From positions 4,361,501 to 4,425,500 of the forward strand of contig NZ_JAGIOH010000001.1 of assembly GCF_017876625.1 (NCBI RefSeq): a stretch of DNA of 64,000 nt. The letters run 5' to 3'. The position numbers were made by a program, and so were the translations under genes. This DNA is from Streptomyces syringium (GTDB taxonomy: Bacteria; Actinomycetota; Actinomycetes; Streptomycetales; Streptomycetaceae). The notes beneath the pieces were generated by a model. The model made no database searches and was not told the origin of the DNA. It worked only from the letters and a program-made list of their open reading frames with translations. Positions 1-8,287 of this stretch are shown piece by piece (position 1 is the first letter of the stretch; each line of letters begins with the position of its first letter).

Positions 1-195
1 CTTGCCCTCGACGCGGCCGCCGGGGGTGACCTCGTGCATCCGGTTCAGGGTGCGCAGGAAGGTGGACTTGCCGCAGCCGGAGGGGCCGATGAAGGCGGTC
101 ACGGAGCGGGGTTCGACGGTCATCGAGATGTCCTCGATGGCCTTGTGGCTGCCGTAGTAGGCGTTCAGGCCGCCGACGTCGATGCGCTTGGCCAT
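1..195 (-). CDS. pstB: Phosphate ABC transporter ATP-binding protein PstB (partial, N-terminus only)
   Basis: This is the first 65 codons of the phosphate importer ATPase; the rest lies beyond the window edge. It begins MAKRIDVGGLNAYYGSHKAI and shows the Walker A motif GPSGCGKST at about residues 38-46, followed by LRTLNRMHE, which is typical of PstB. PstB hydrolyses ATP on the cytoplasmic face to drive phosphate through PstC/PstA. It starts 26 bp after the pstA stop, so it is the last visible gene of the pstS-pstC-pstA-pstB operon. The family and the start are clear. Confidence 0.96.
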   Translation of the reverse strand, partial: MAKRIDVGGLNAYYGSHKAIEDISMTVEPRSVTAFIGPSGCGKSTFLRTLNRMHEVTPGGRVEGK

Positions 196-221
196 GTGAA
201 TCAACTTCTTTCGTGGCCGCG

Positions 222-1298
222 TCAGCGGCTGGTCTTCGGGGCCTTCCAGCGGGCGATGCCGCGGGCCACCAGGTTCAGGATCATGACGAAGGCGATGAGG
301 ACCAGGGCCGCTGCCCAGGCGCGGTCGTAGCTGGCCTCGTTGCCGGCCGCCCACTGCTCGTAGATGTAGTACGGCAGGGAGGACTGGGCTCCGTCGAAGG
401 GGTTGTTGTTGATGACCTGGGAGCCGAACACCAGGAGCACGATCGGGGCGGTCTCACCGGCGATGCGCGCGACCGCCAGCATCACACCGGTGGCGATGCC
501 GCCGATGGCGGTGGGCAGGACCACCTTGAGGATCGTGCGCCACTTGGGTACGCCCAGGGCGAGGGAGGCCTCGCGCAGCTCGTTGGGGACGAGCTTGAGC
601 ATCTCCTCGGTGGAGCGGACCACCACGGGCATCATCAGGATCGACAGGGCCATCGAACCGGCGAAGCCGGAGTAGCCGAAGTCGAGCATGATGATCCAGA
701 AGCTGAGGATGAACAGACCCGCGACGATCGACGGGATGCCCGTCATGACGTCCACGAAGAACGTGACGGCCTTCGCGAGCCGGCCGCGCCCGTACTCCAC
801 CAGGTAGATGGCGGTCAGCAGGCCGATCGGGGCCGAGATGGCGGTGGCGATGCCGACCTGCTCCAGGGTGCCGATGATCGCGTGGTAGACGCCGCCACCG
901 GGCTGGATGGTCAGGACACCGGACATCGAGTGGGTGAGGAAGCCGCCGTCGAGGACCTTGGCCCCCCGGGCGACGGTCTCCCAGACCAGGGAGATCAGCG
1001 GGACGACGGCACACAGGAAGCAGACCCACACCAGGCTGGTGGCGAGGCGGTCCTTGGCCTGCCGGCGGCCCTCGACGCGGGTGGCGAGGGCGTACATCCC
1101 GATGACGAAGAGCAGGCCGGCTATCAGGCCCCACTGGATCCGGCTGCCGAGCCCGGCGCCGAGGCCGATGCCGACGGCCACGGCGGCCGCGCCGAGCGCG
1201 AGGGCCGGCGGGGTCCAGCGCGGCAGCCTGGGCTGGTGCAGGGTGTACGGGCGCGGGGCGCCGTCGGCGACCGGCGGCTTGTCCATGGTCACGCTCAT
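222..1298 (-). CDS. pstA: Phosphate ABC transporter permease PstA
   Basis: This is an inner-membrane subunit of the high-affinity phosphate importer, 358 aa. The N-terminus is a hydrophilic extension, followed by six or more hydrophobic helices. The EAA-type cytoplasmic loop that contacts PstB reads ELREASLALGVPKWRTILKV. The ATG overlaps the pstC stop codon by 4 bp, which implies translational coupling. Its length is slightly above the usual 280-330 aa because of the proline/glycine-rich extension. It pairs with PstC to form the membrane channel. Confidence 0.96.
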   Translation of the reverse strand: MSVTMDKPPVADGAPRPYTLHQPRLPRWTPPALALGAAAVAVGIGLGAGLGSRIQWGLIAGLLFVIGMYALATRVEGRRQAKDRLATSLVWVCFLCAVVPLISLVWETVARGAKVLDGGFLTHSMSGVLTIQPGGGVYHAIIGTLEQVGIATAISAPIGLLTAIYLVEYGRGRLAKAVTFFVDVMTGIPSIVAGLFILSFWIIMLDFGYSGFAGSMALSILMMPVVVRSTEEMLKLVPNELREASLALGVPKWRTILKVVLPTAIGGIATGVMLAVARIAGETAPIVLLVFGSQVINNNPFDGAQSSLPYYIYEQWAAGNEASYDRAWAAALVLIAFVMILNLVARGIARWKAPKTSR

Positions 1299-2287
1299 GC
1301 CGTGTACTCCTTGCGGCGCGCGATGATCATTCGGGCGGCGCCGTTGACCAGCAGGGTCAGTACGAACAGCACCAGACCCGAGGCGATCAGGGCGTCCTTG
1401 CCGATCTCACCGGACTCCTTGAAGCTGCTCGCGATGTTCTGAGCAAACGTTCCGCCGCCCGGGTCGAGCAGGCTCTTGCCGATCAGGAAGCTCGGGGACA
1501 GCACCGTCGCCACGGCCATGGTCTCGCCGAGGGCGCGGCCGAGGCCGAGCATCGAGGCACTGATGACACCCGAGCGGCCGAACGGCAGGACCGACATCCG
1601 GATGACTTCCCAGCGGGTCGCGCCGAGCGCGAGCGCCGCCTCCTCGTTCATCTTCGGGGTCTGCAGGAAGACCTCGCGGCTGACGCTGGTGACGATCGGC
1701 AGAATCATGATCGCCAGCAGGATGCCGATGGTGAAGAGCGAGCGGGCGGCACCGTCGTGGTACTCGAAGATGCCGGTCCAGCCGAGGTAGTCGTTCAGCC
1801 AGCTGTAGAGGCCGCCGAGGTGCGGCACCAGGAACAGGGCGCCCCACAGGCCGTAGACGATGGACGGAACGGCGGCCAGCAGGTCGATCACGTAGCTCAG
1901 CGGTGTGGCGAGCTTGCGCGGTGCGTAGTGCGAGACGAAGAGCGCGACCCCGATGGCGACGGGCACGGCGATCAGCATCGCGATCAGCGAGCTGACCACG
2001 GTGCCGAAGGCCAGCACCGCGATGCCGAAGACCGGCGGGGTGGAGTTGGCGCTCCATTCGAAGGTGGTGAAGAAGTTGCCCTCGTTGTGCGAGAGGGCGT
2101 TCACGGCCCGCACGGCGAGGAAGACGGCGATCGCAGCCATGATCACCAGGAGCAGGATGCCGGAGCCGCGGGAGAGTCCGAGGAAGATCCGGTCACCGGG
2201 TCGGGTGGCCGACTTCGCCTGCTCGGCCGGGGCCGGGGCGCCCGACAAGGGCGGCGGGGCTGCTGAAGTTGCGGGGGTTATGTCCAT
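1295..2287 (-). CDS. pstC: Phosphate ABC transporter permease PstC
   Basis: This is the second permease of the Pst phosphate importer, about 330 aa. I chose the ATG at 2287 (MDITPATSAAP) because the longer upstream reading adds only Arg/Pro-rich residues that lack family character. Helices and the EAA loop (EEAALALGATRWEVIRMSVL) are visible. It overlaps pstA by 4 bp and lies 106 bp after pstS; that gap holds a very stable hairpin that probably lowers pstCAB expression relative to pstS. Confidence 0.95.
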   Translation of the reverse strand: MDITPATSAAPPPLSGAPAPAEQAKSATRPGDRIFLGLSRGSGILLLVIMAAIAVFLAVRAVNALSHNEGNFFTTFEWSANSTPPVFGIAVLAFGTVVSSLIAMLIAVPVAIGVALFVSHYAPRKLATPLSYVIDLLAAVPSIVYGLWGALFLVPHLGGLYSWLNDYLGWTGIFEYHDGAARSLFTIGILLAIMILPIVTSVSREVFLQTPKMNEEAALALGATRWEVIRMSVLPFGRSGVISASMLGLGRALGETMAVATVLSPSFLIGKSLLDPGGGTFAQNIASSFKESGEIGKDALIASGLVLFVLTLLVNGAARMIIARRKEYTA

Positions 2288-2353
2288 TGGGTATCCACGG
2301 GTCTCCGGTCTGCGGAGCCGGCTTCGGCTCCTGGCGCGGCGGTGCACCGGATG

Positions 2354-2389
2354 GTGCGGCCGGCTCCCGTGAGCGGGGGCCGGCCGCAC
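2354..2389 (-). promoter_or_regulatory. 16-bp stem-loop between pstS and pstC
   Basis: Arms 2354-2369 and 2374-2389 pair over 16 bp with a single G-U type mismatch around a 4-nt loop. No T-run follows on the minus strand, so it is not a classical intrinsic terminator. Stem-loops placed after the binding-protein gene commonly stabilise that part of the mRNA or attenuate the downstream permease genes, which would give the excess of PstS over membrane subunits that ABC importers need. The structure is seen; the function is inferred. Confidence 0.7.
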
Positions 2390-2393
2390 AAGG

Positions 2394-3524
2394 TCAGGAG
2401 AGGCTCGCGATGTTCTCGCGGACCTTCGTCGCGATCTCGGCGGGCAGCGGGGCGTAGCCCATCTCCTTGAGGACTGCCTGGCCGTCCTCGCTCGCGATGT
2501 AGGTCAGGAAGGACTTGGTGGCGGGCAGGGTCTCGGCCTTGTTGCCCTTGTCACCGACGACCTGGTACGTCACCAGGGTGATCGGGTAGGCGCCGTCGGC
2601 CTTGGTGGCGTAGTTGAGCTTGAGCGCGAGGTCCTTGCCGGTGCCGACGATCTTCGCCTCGGCGATGGCCTTGGACGCGTTGTCGGGGGTGGCCTCGACC
2701 GGGGCGGAGGCTCCGGTGTTGAGCTTCACCGTCTTGATCGTGTTGGCGGTGGCGTAGGAGAGCTCGAAGTACGAGATCGCGCCCGCGGTCTGCTTGACCT
2801 GCGAGGACACACCGGCCGAGCCGTCGGCGGACTGGCCGCCCTTGGCCTTCCACGCCTTGGCGGGCTCGTACGGCCACGACTTGTCGGCGGCGGCCTTGAG
2901 GTACTTGGTGAAGTTGTCGGTGGTGCCCGACTCGTCCGAGCGGTGGAACGCCTGGATCTTGAGGTCGGGGAGCTTGGCGCCCGGGTTGAGCTTCTTGATC
3001 GCCTCGTCGTTCCACTTCTCGATCTTCGCGTCGAAGATCTTGGCGAGGGTGTCCGCGTCCAGGACCAGGTTGTCCACGCCGGGGACGTGGTAGCCGATGG
3101 CGATCGGGCCGCCGAGCAGCGGGAGGTTGATGCCCTGGCCGCCCTTGACGACCTGCTTGGACTTCGCGACCTCCTCCGGCTTGAGCGCCGAGTCGGAGCC
3201 CGCGAAGGCGGTCTTGCCCTGGAGGAACTCCTGGATGCCCGCGCCGGAGCCGGTGGGCTTGTAGTTGATCTGCACGTCCTTGCAGGCCGCCATGTAGTTC
3301 TTGACCCACAGGTCCATGGCGTTCTTCTGCGCGGACGAGCCCGAGGCCAGCAGCTGGCCCTTGCCCTCGCACTTGATCTTGCCGGCACCCTGGGTGGAGC
3401 CCCCGCCGGTGGAGCCGCCGCCGCTGTTGTCGTCCGAGCCGCACGCGGTGAGGACCAGGGCACCGGAAACGGCGATGGCGCCGAGGGCGACTGCGCGGAG
3501 TCGGTTCTTACGCTGAAGCTTCAC
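2394..3524 (-). CDS. pstS: Phosphate-binding lipoprotein PstS
   Basis: This is the extracellular high-affinity phosphate receptor, 376 aa. The N-terminal lipoprotein signal has a lipobox LTAC with the lipidated Cys at residue 28, followed by a Gly/Ser-rich linker. The PBP-like body contains GSGAGIQEF near residue 93 and RSDESGTTDNFTKYL, the classic PstS phosphate-contacting segments. It is the first gene of pstSCAB. Its promoter about 180 bp upstream carries an obvious PHO box, so PhoP control under phosphate starvation is expected, as known for Streptomyces pstS. Confidence 0.97.
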   Translation of the reverse strand: MKLQRKNRLRAVALGAIAVSGALVLTACGSDDNSGGGSTGGGSTQGAGKIKCEGKGQLLASGSSAQKNAMDLWVKNYMAACKDVQINYKPTGSGAGIQEFLQGKTAFAGSDSALKPEEVAKSKQVVKGGQGINLPLLGGPIAIGYHVPGVDNLVLDADTLAKIFDAKIEKWNDEAIKKLNPGAKLPDLKIQAFHRSDESGTTDNFTKYLKAAADKSWPYEPAKAWKAKGGQSADGSAGVSSQVKQTAGAISYFELSYATANTIKTVKLNTGASAPVEATPDNASKAIAEAKIVGTGKDLALKLNYATKADGAYPITLVTYQVVGDKGNKAETLPATKSFLTYIASEDGQAVLKEMGYAPLPAEIATKVRENIASLS

Positions 3525-3706
3525 TTTCGGGTGTTCCTTTCGGGAGCCGCCGCGAGGCGGCGTGCGAGAGGTCGGTGGTGCTGTTCCGCTGAGCGGCCAG
3601 CCGGCCTGCGCCGCGCTTGATCACACGGGCTGACCTGCTGATTCATAGTGTCGGCGGCACGGGGGCGGGGCCTGTTCGGCCGATCGGCTCGCACCTTCCA
3701 CGGTCG

Positions 3707-3761
3707 AAATTAGGCAGAACAGGTGAAGCGGTCGATGGGGAAGAGTGAACGGAAGGTGAAC
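3707..3761 (-). promoter_or_regulatory. PHO box and promoter of pstS
   Basis: On the minus strand there are four consecutive 11-nt units: GTTCACCTTCC (3751-3761), GTTCACTCTTC (3740-3750), CCCATCGACCG (3729-3739) and CTTCACCTGTT (3718-3728). The first, second and fourth match the PhoP direct-repeat unit GTTCACCNNNN. A TAATTT -10 hexamer follows at 3712-3707, so the repeats cover the -35 region, the standard place for PhoP activation. The divergent NlpC/P60 gene starts 150 bp away and could share the control. Confidence 0.88.
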
Positions 3762-3910
3762 CTCGGCCGTCAGTGTGGTGGCCCTGACCAAGGGCCGGTT
3801 TCCAGCCGAGTCCGTGAGAGATCCCTACCGGTTTTCGATCCTCCGTGGCACCATCCGTTCCTCGTGTGACGGCATGTCAGGCGTGGGGGCGGAAGTCGCG
3901 GAGGTGTCCT

Positions 3911-5062
3911 GTGAGGCGGAACGGCGGCGTGATCGCGGATGCGGCGGTGGGCCGTACGGGGCCTGTGAGGGGTTTCGGCCACACCCGGGGCAGACGTACG
4001 GCCGTGGCGACCGCGCTCGTCTGTGCGGTCGTGACGGGGGTGATCGTCACACCGGGCGTGGCCTACGCGGATCCCAGCCCGCCGCAGCGGAGCCTGGAGG
4101 ATGTCCACAGGGAAGTGGAAGACCTCTACCGCAAGGCGGAATCAGCCACGGATGCCTACAACGCGGCGAGCGAGGCGCAGTCCCGCCAGGAGAAGTCGAT
4201 CGTGGAGATCGCCCGCTCGGTGACCGCGGCCCAGGCACGCATGACCCGCCTCAAGAACCAGGCCGGAGCCCTGGCCCGCTCCCGGTACCGCGCCGGCGGC
4301 ATGCCGGACGGCGCCCGGCTCTTCTTCGACGCCGCACCCGACTCCTTCCTCGACGGCGTCTCCCTCGCCCACAAGGGCGAACAGGCCACCCGCGGGCTGC
4401 TCGCCCAGGTCGCGGCCACCCAGAAGAAGCTCGACGGCTACGCGAAGGCCGCCGACGAGCGCTGGAAGAAGCTCGACGGCGAGCGGAAGAAGAAAGAGGA
4501 CGCGAAGAAGGAGATCGAGACCCGGCTGAAGGACGCCAAGCGGCTCGAGGAGCGGCTGGAGGAGAAGGAACGGGAGCGGCTGCGCCGGATCGAGGAGGAA
4601 CGCGCCCGGGAGGCCCAGCGGGCGTGGCTCGCCACGGAGGCCGTGAAGACGGTCACGCTGAAGGAGGCGGGGGCGGGGGCGAATGCCTCTGGCTCTGGCT
4701 CCTCTGCCTCGACCACGGAGGGTGGCCGGGCGGTCGCCTTCGCGACGGCGCAGATCGGCAAGAACTACGTCTGGGGCGCGATGGGCCCCGACACCTTCGA
4801 CTGCTCCGGCCTGACCCTCAGGGCTTGGGAAGCCGCCGGCCGCGCGATCCCCCGCACGTCCCAGGAGCAGTGGCGCCTGCTCCCGAAGGTCGACGTCAAG
4901 GACATGCGCCCCGGTGACCTGGTCATCTACTTCAAGGACGCCAGCCATGTGGCCATGTACGTGGGCGACGGCACGATGGTCCACGCGCCGAGGCCCGGCC
5001 GGCAGGTGACGTTGGCCGGGGCGGGGTCGATGCCGATTCTGGGTGTGGTGCGGCCGGGGTAG
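3911..5062 (+). CDS. Secreted NlpC/P60 family peptidoglycan endopeptidase
   Basis: This is a cell-wall hydrolase of about 383 aa predicted to cleave peptide stems of peptidoglycan. I chose the GTG at 3911 because GGAGG lies 6 nt upstream; an ATG at 3845 is also in frame. A hydrophobic signal segment ends at VAYAD near residue 54. Residues 60-245 form a long charged coiled coil (KKLDGERKKKED, EERLEEKERERLRR), then comes a short Gly/Ser linker. The C-terminal NlpC/P60 domain occupies about residues 274-383, with catalytic Cys 298 in FDCSGL and His 346 in SHVAMY. The coiled coil plus NlpC layout is the RipA/Rpf-associated type used in growth and division. It is divergent from pstS. Confidence 0.92.
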   Translation: MRRNGGVIADAAVGRTGPVRGFGHTRGRRTAVATALVCAVVTGVIVTPGVAYADPSPPQRSLEDVHREVEDLYRKAESATDAYNAASEAQSRQEKSIVEIARSVTAAQARMTRLKNQAGALARSRYRAGGMPDGARLFFDAAPDSFLDGVSLAHKGEQATRGLLAQVAATQKKLDGYAKAADERWKKLDGERKKKEDAKKEIETRLKDAKRLEERLEEKERERLRRIEEERAREAQRAWLATEAVKTVTLKEAGAGANASGSGSSASTTEGGRAVAFATAQIGKNYVWGAMGPDTFDCSGLTLRAWEAAGRAIPRTSQEQWRLLPKVDVKDMRPGDLVIYFKDASHVAMYVGDGTMVHAPRPGRQVTLAGAGSMPILGVVRPG

Positions 5063-5410
5063 TACAACAGGCCCGCGGAGGCCCGAACACCGCACCGAAC
5101 CAGCCCCGCGCAGCGGCAACGGCACCGCGCCAGCGGAAACCGCGGGGAACCCGGCAACGATCGAAGCCCCCCGCGCAGCGGAAAGCGTGACCGGGGCCAC
5201 GTTCAAGCGAACGGACGGCCGGTCCCCCCGTGATGTTTGTCATTGGTCATTTCGCCCCGCCCGCGCCAAATGCCGTCAGGCAAAGGGCATATGACAGTGG
5301 TGCTTGGCGTCACACCATTCCGTTGGCCCAAGCCTTGCCGCTAGTGTCGCGTTCGGCGCCTGCCGGTCGGTGGGTGCTGTGCCTCGGGGGGTGGGAAGGA
5401 AGCCGAAACG
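5063..5410 (+). other. Intergenic region upstream of the receiver-phosphatase gene
   Basis: This 348-bp gap has no credible gene. It contains two copies of a short CCGCGCAGCGG-type motif (near 5106 and 5168) that recurs elsewhere in the window, and a TAGTGT hexamer at 5342-5347 that may be the -10 box for the downstream gene. No terminator with a T-run was seen. Confidence 0.5.
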
Positions 5411-6634
5411 ATGGCCGTACCCGCGCCGAGCCCGGCGGAGCAGCCCGCCGTGCTGCCCGACGGCGGGCTGACCCTGCTGGTGATCGAGGACGATCCCGGC
5501 GGATCGCTGTCGTTCTCCGAGCTGCGGGGCACGGCGGGCAAGCCGGTCCGGGTCCGTACGGCCCGTAATCTCACCGAAGGTGAGCGGCTGCTCACCGATG
5601 ACGTGCAGTGCATCCTGCTCGATCTGGACCTGGCGGGCGTGGAGTGCCTGCCGGGGGAGACGGACGACGGGTTCGAGACGCTGCGCGCCGTGCTGCGGCT
5701 CGCGCCGCGTCAGGCCGTGCTCGCGCTCGTCCCCGAGGGGGACGCCGAGCGTGCGGCGGAGGCCGTGCGGGTCGGGGCGCAGGACTATCTCTTCCGCGAC
5801 GAGCTCGACGCGCGGGTACTCAGCCGGGCCATTCGTTACGCCGTGGAGCGCAAGCGCGCGGACCTCGCGCAGTGGCAGCTCACCCAGTCGAGGCTGACCG
5901 CGCAGGAGAACGCCCGGCTCGAGCGCGGCCTGTTGCCGACGCCGCTGCTGGCGGGTTCCGATCTGCGGTTCGCCGCCCGCTACCGGCCGGGTCGCAGCCG
6001 GGCGCTGCTCGGTGGTGACTTCTACGACACGGTCCGTACCCCCGACGGCACGGTGCACGCGATGATCGGCGATGTCTGCGGCCACGGCCCGGACGAGGCG
6101 GCGCTCGGTGTGGAACTCCGCATCGCGTGGCGTGCGTTGACGCTGGCCGGACTGTCGGGCGACGAACTGCTGTCCACGCTCCAGCAGGTGCTGGAGTACG
6201 AGCGTGCCGACGAGGAGATCTTCGCGACGCTGTGCACGGTCGACATAGCGCCGGACGGCCGACGGGCGGGGTTGTGCCTGGCCGGGCACCCGGCCCCGTT
6301 GGTGGTCCGCTCCGGGCAGGCCCCTTATCTGCTTCCGCAGGAGGACGGCGGCCCGGCGCTCGGTCTGCTGCCGCACGCCCGCTGGCCTCGCCGTCAGATC
6401 GAACTCGGCGGCGCCTGGAGCCTGATGATGTACACCGACGGCCTGATCGAGGGCCGGATCGGTGAGGGCACGCAGCGGCTCGGCCAGGAGGGCGTGGTGG
6501 AGTTGATCACCCGCCAGGTCAAGGAGGGGCTGCGCGGCGAGGACCTGCTGGACGCGGCCGTGACGGAGGTCCGGGCGCTGAACGGCGGCGAGTTGACGGA
6601 CGACCTGGCCGTTCTGCTGCTCGACTGGGGCTAG
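5411..6634 (+). CDS. Response-regulator receiver fused to a SpoIIE/PP2C serine phosphatase
   Basis: This 407-aa cytoplasmic protein has a CheY-like receiver at about residues 20-140: acidic pair IEDD, phosphorylatable Asp in LLDLDL, and a degenerate Lys/Thr site. A linker helix follows, then a PP2C/SpoIIE domain at about 190-405. Metal-binding signatures are visible: GGDFYD, GDVCGHGPDEA, GHPAPLV, YTDGLIE and TDDLAVLLLD. Such RsbU/RssB-like proteins dephosphorylate anti-anti-sigma factors and so release alternative sigma factors. No anti-sigma gene is adjacent, so the target is unknown. It runs convergently to the DUF2516 gene. Confidence 0.92.
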   Translation: MAVPAPSPAEQPAVLPDGGLTLLVIEDDPGGSLSFSELRGTAGKPVRVRTARNLTEGERLLTDDVQCILLDLDLAGVECLPGETDDGFETLRAVLRLAPRQAVLALVPEGDAERAAEAVRVGAQDYLFRDELDARVLSRAIRYAVERKRADLAQWQLTQSRLTAQENARLERGLLPTPLLAGSDLRFAARYRPGRSRALLGGDFYDTVRTPDGTVHAMIGDVCGHGPDEAALGVELRIAWRALTLAGLSGDELLSTLQQVLEYERADEEIFATLCTVDIAPDGRRAGLCLAGHPAPLVVRSGQAPYLLPQEDGGPALGLLPHARWPRRQIELGGAWSLMMYTDGLIEGRIGEGTQRLGQEGVVELITRQVKEGLRGEDLLDAAVTEVRALNGGELTDDLAVLLLDWG

Positions 6635-6677
6635 GCCCTGGCCGGCCGCCGGACACGCTCAGCGGCCGGCGAGGCGG

Positions 6678-7052
6678 TTAGCGACGCGGCTTGGGCCAGC
6701 TGCGACGGCCGTTGATCTGCTTGAGGGACGCGCGGACGTCCACGTAGTAGACGATCGTGGCGATGAGGGCGGCGAGGATGAGGAGGAATCCCAGCCCGCC
6801 GAAGATCCCCGCCAGCGAGGCCCAGCCGCCGCCCAGATAGCGGGCGGAGGGCAGCCCGGAGACAAGGGCGGCGAGGGCCGTGACGACGATCCAGAACCGC
6901 TTGGTCTGCTTGCCGATCGCCCGGAAGGCGTCCTCGCGGGTGGTCGCGGCGTCGACGACCGCGGCCAGGGCGAACAGGCATAGCACGCGGGGGAGCCATT
7001 CCCCGAGCCAGTCCAGGGCGCTGCCGAACCCGTCCACCAACACGCGGCTCAC
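6678..7052 (-). CDS. DUF2516 family small membrane protein
   Basis: This 124-aa protein has three predicted membrane segments: about residues 18-38 (PRVLCLFALAAVVDA), 52-70 (WIVVTALAALVSG) and 80-104 (LAGIFGGLGFLLILAALIATIVYYVDV). A basic tail ends WPKPRR. The length and the REDAFRAIGKQTK loop match the actinobacterial DUF2516 family, whose function is unknown. The start is GTG. It is the third of three minus-strand genes after the XRE regulator and the coiled-coil protein, with a 94-bp gap, so co-transcription is likely but not certain. Confidence 0.85.
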   Translation of the reverse strand: MSRVLVDGFGSALDWLGEWLPRVLCLFALAAVVDAATTREDAFRAIGKQTKRFWIVVTALAALVSGLPSARYLGGGWASLAGIFGGLGFLLILAALIATIVYYVDVRASLKQINGRRSWPKPRR

Positions 7053-7146
7053 CTCAAGGTCGATTCATCGCGGACGCTTGCGCGCCACCGTACCCGCAAC
7101 AGCGGTCCGGGCACGCGGCACGCGCCCCCGGACCGCTGAGGAGTGG

Positions 7147-7731
7147 TTACTCGCCGGGCTTCGGGTCGGTCTTCTTCGCGGCGGGCTTGCGGGCGGTGGT
7201 CTTCTTCGCGGCGGGCTTGGTGTCGTCCTGGGCCGCGGCGTCGGAGTCCTGCGCGGCCTCGGACTGCTCGCCCTTGGCGGCCTGGCCGTCCGTCTGCGGC
7301 TCGCTGTCCGGCTCGATGGCCACGGCGATCTCCGCGACCTCCTCGGCGGCCTCGCCGCGCCAGGTCTTCACGGCACCGCGGCCGCGGTCGGCCAGCTGCT
7401 CGAACTTCTCACCGGCGGCGGCCGCGAGGCCGACGGCCTGCCCGACGCCCTGGAGCGCCAGGTCCTGCGCCGTCTGCCCCAGCTTCTTCACATCGGTGTC
7501 GAGGGTGCCGATGATCTCGGTGAACTTGGTGCTCACCGTGGTCTGCACCTCCTTGGCCTGCTGCGTCACCTTTTCCTGGACGGCCTTGGGGTCGGTCTTG
7601 CGCAGCTTCTCGATGCGCTCGGGCGCCTCGGTGACGAGCTGCCCGATCTTCTCGGCGGTCAGATCGGCCGCGCCGGCCGCGGCGTAGGCGGTGTCGGTGG
7701 CGGCCTTGCGGATGTCTTGGGCGATGGCCAT
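7147..7731 (-). CDS. Heparin-binding-hemagglutinin-like coiled-coil protein with a lysine/alanine-rich tail
   Basis: This 194-aa protein has no signal peptide. Residues 1-130 are a continuous amphipathic helix/coiled coil (AEKIGQLVTEAPERIEKLRK, VQEKVTQQAKEVQ). An acidic low-complexity stretch follows (about 140-165), then a C-terminal KKTTARKPAAKK-type repeat that resembles mycobacterial HBHA and histone-like tails. HBHA-like proteins bind polyanions or membranes, but the role in Streptomyces is not established. It lies 17 bp downstream of the XRE regulator, so the two are very likely one unit. Confidence 0.8.
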   Translation of the reverse strand: MAIAQDIRKAATDTAYAAAGAADLTAEKIGQLVTEAPERIEKLRKTDPKAVQEKVTQQAKEVQTTVSTKFTEIIGTLDTDVKKLGQTAQDLALQGVGQAVGLAAAAGEKFEQLADRGRGAVKTWRGEAAEEVAEIAVAIEPDSEPQTDGQAAKGEQSEAAQDSDAAAQDDTKPAAKKTTARKPAAKKTDPKPGE

Positions 7732-7748
7732 GGCGATGATCTCCCGGA

Positions 7749-8138
7749 TCAGCTCGAAGGTGTGCCGGCGTCTTTGCCGTCGTCGTCCGTCGCGAGCCCG
7801 TTCTCCTTGCGGAAGGACTCGTAGATCTGGAGCAGCACTTGCTTCTGCCGCTCGTTGATCGAGGGGTCGGCGAGGATCACACTGCGGACCTCCGCCTCTT
7901 CCCTGTCCCGTTCGTCGAGGATCCCGGCCTGTACGTACAAGGTCTCGGCGGAGATCCGCAGCGCCTTGGCCAGCTGCTGGAGGATCTCGGCGCTCGGCTT
8001 GCGCAGGCCGCGCTCGATCTGGCTGAGATACGGGTTGGACACTCCCGCGGCATCGGCGAGCTGGCGCAGGGTCAGCTGCGCGCTGCGGCGTTGTTCCCGC
8101 AGGTACTCACCGAGGTTGCCGACGTTGAGTGATGCCAT
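7749..8138 (-). CDS. XRE-family helix-turn-helix transcriptional regulator
   Basis: This 129-aa regulator has its Cro/C1-type HTH at residues 8-65 (LGEYLREQRRSAQLTLRQLA, then GVSNPYLSQIERGLRKPSAE), with an acidic C-terminal region ending in a charged tail. I chose the ATG at 8138, where the family sequence begins; the longer upstream reading runs through the operator. Immediately upstream is a perfect 13-bp inverted repeat sitting between -35 and -10, so autorepression is expected. Its apparent operon partners are the HBHA-like and DUF2516 proteins. Confidence 0.9.
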   Translation of the reverse strand: MASLNVGNLGEYLREQRRSAQLTLRQLADAAGVSNPYLSQIERGLRKPSAEILQQLAKALRISAETLYVQAGILDERDREEAEVRSVILADPSINERQKQVLLQIYESFRKENGLATDDDGKDAGTPSS

Positions 8139-8158
8139 GGAGCCGATGCTGCCGCATC

Positions 8159-8192
8159 TTGCTAACTTTTGCAAGCAACTGCTTGCAAAAGT
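8159..8192 (-). promoter_or_regulatory. Promoter with perfect palindromic operator of the XRE operon
   Basis: The palindrome has arms ACTTTTGCAAGCA (8165-8177) and its exact complement (8180-8192), separated by 2 bp. On the minus strand TTGCAA at 8188-8183 can serve as -35 and TAGCAA at 8164-8159 as -10, with an 18-bp spacer wholly inside the palindrome. This is the layout of a self-repressed operator. The leader to the ATG would be only about 12 nt. Confidence 0.82.
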
Positions 8193-8287
8193 GCGTCCGG
8201 GCCCGGTGCGGCTGAGGGCGCCAGCCGGCCTGGCCGCTGAGCGCCGTAGTCGGCCACTTCGGTGCTCGGCGGGCGGAGAGCACTTGT

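Noticed and set aside
3770..3910. A c-di-AMP (ydaO) riboswitch before the NlpC/P60 gene
   Set aside because: Such riboswitches often precede wall hydrolases in actinobacteria, but the conserved core was not seen and the 5' region is too short.
8165..8192. The TTGCAA-containing palindrome as a Nur box
   Set aside because: Nur sites are two TTGCAA-like hexamers 5 bp apart; here the spacing is 8 bp and the whole is a perfect inverted repeat in an XRE promoter, better explained as an XRE operator.
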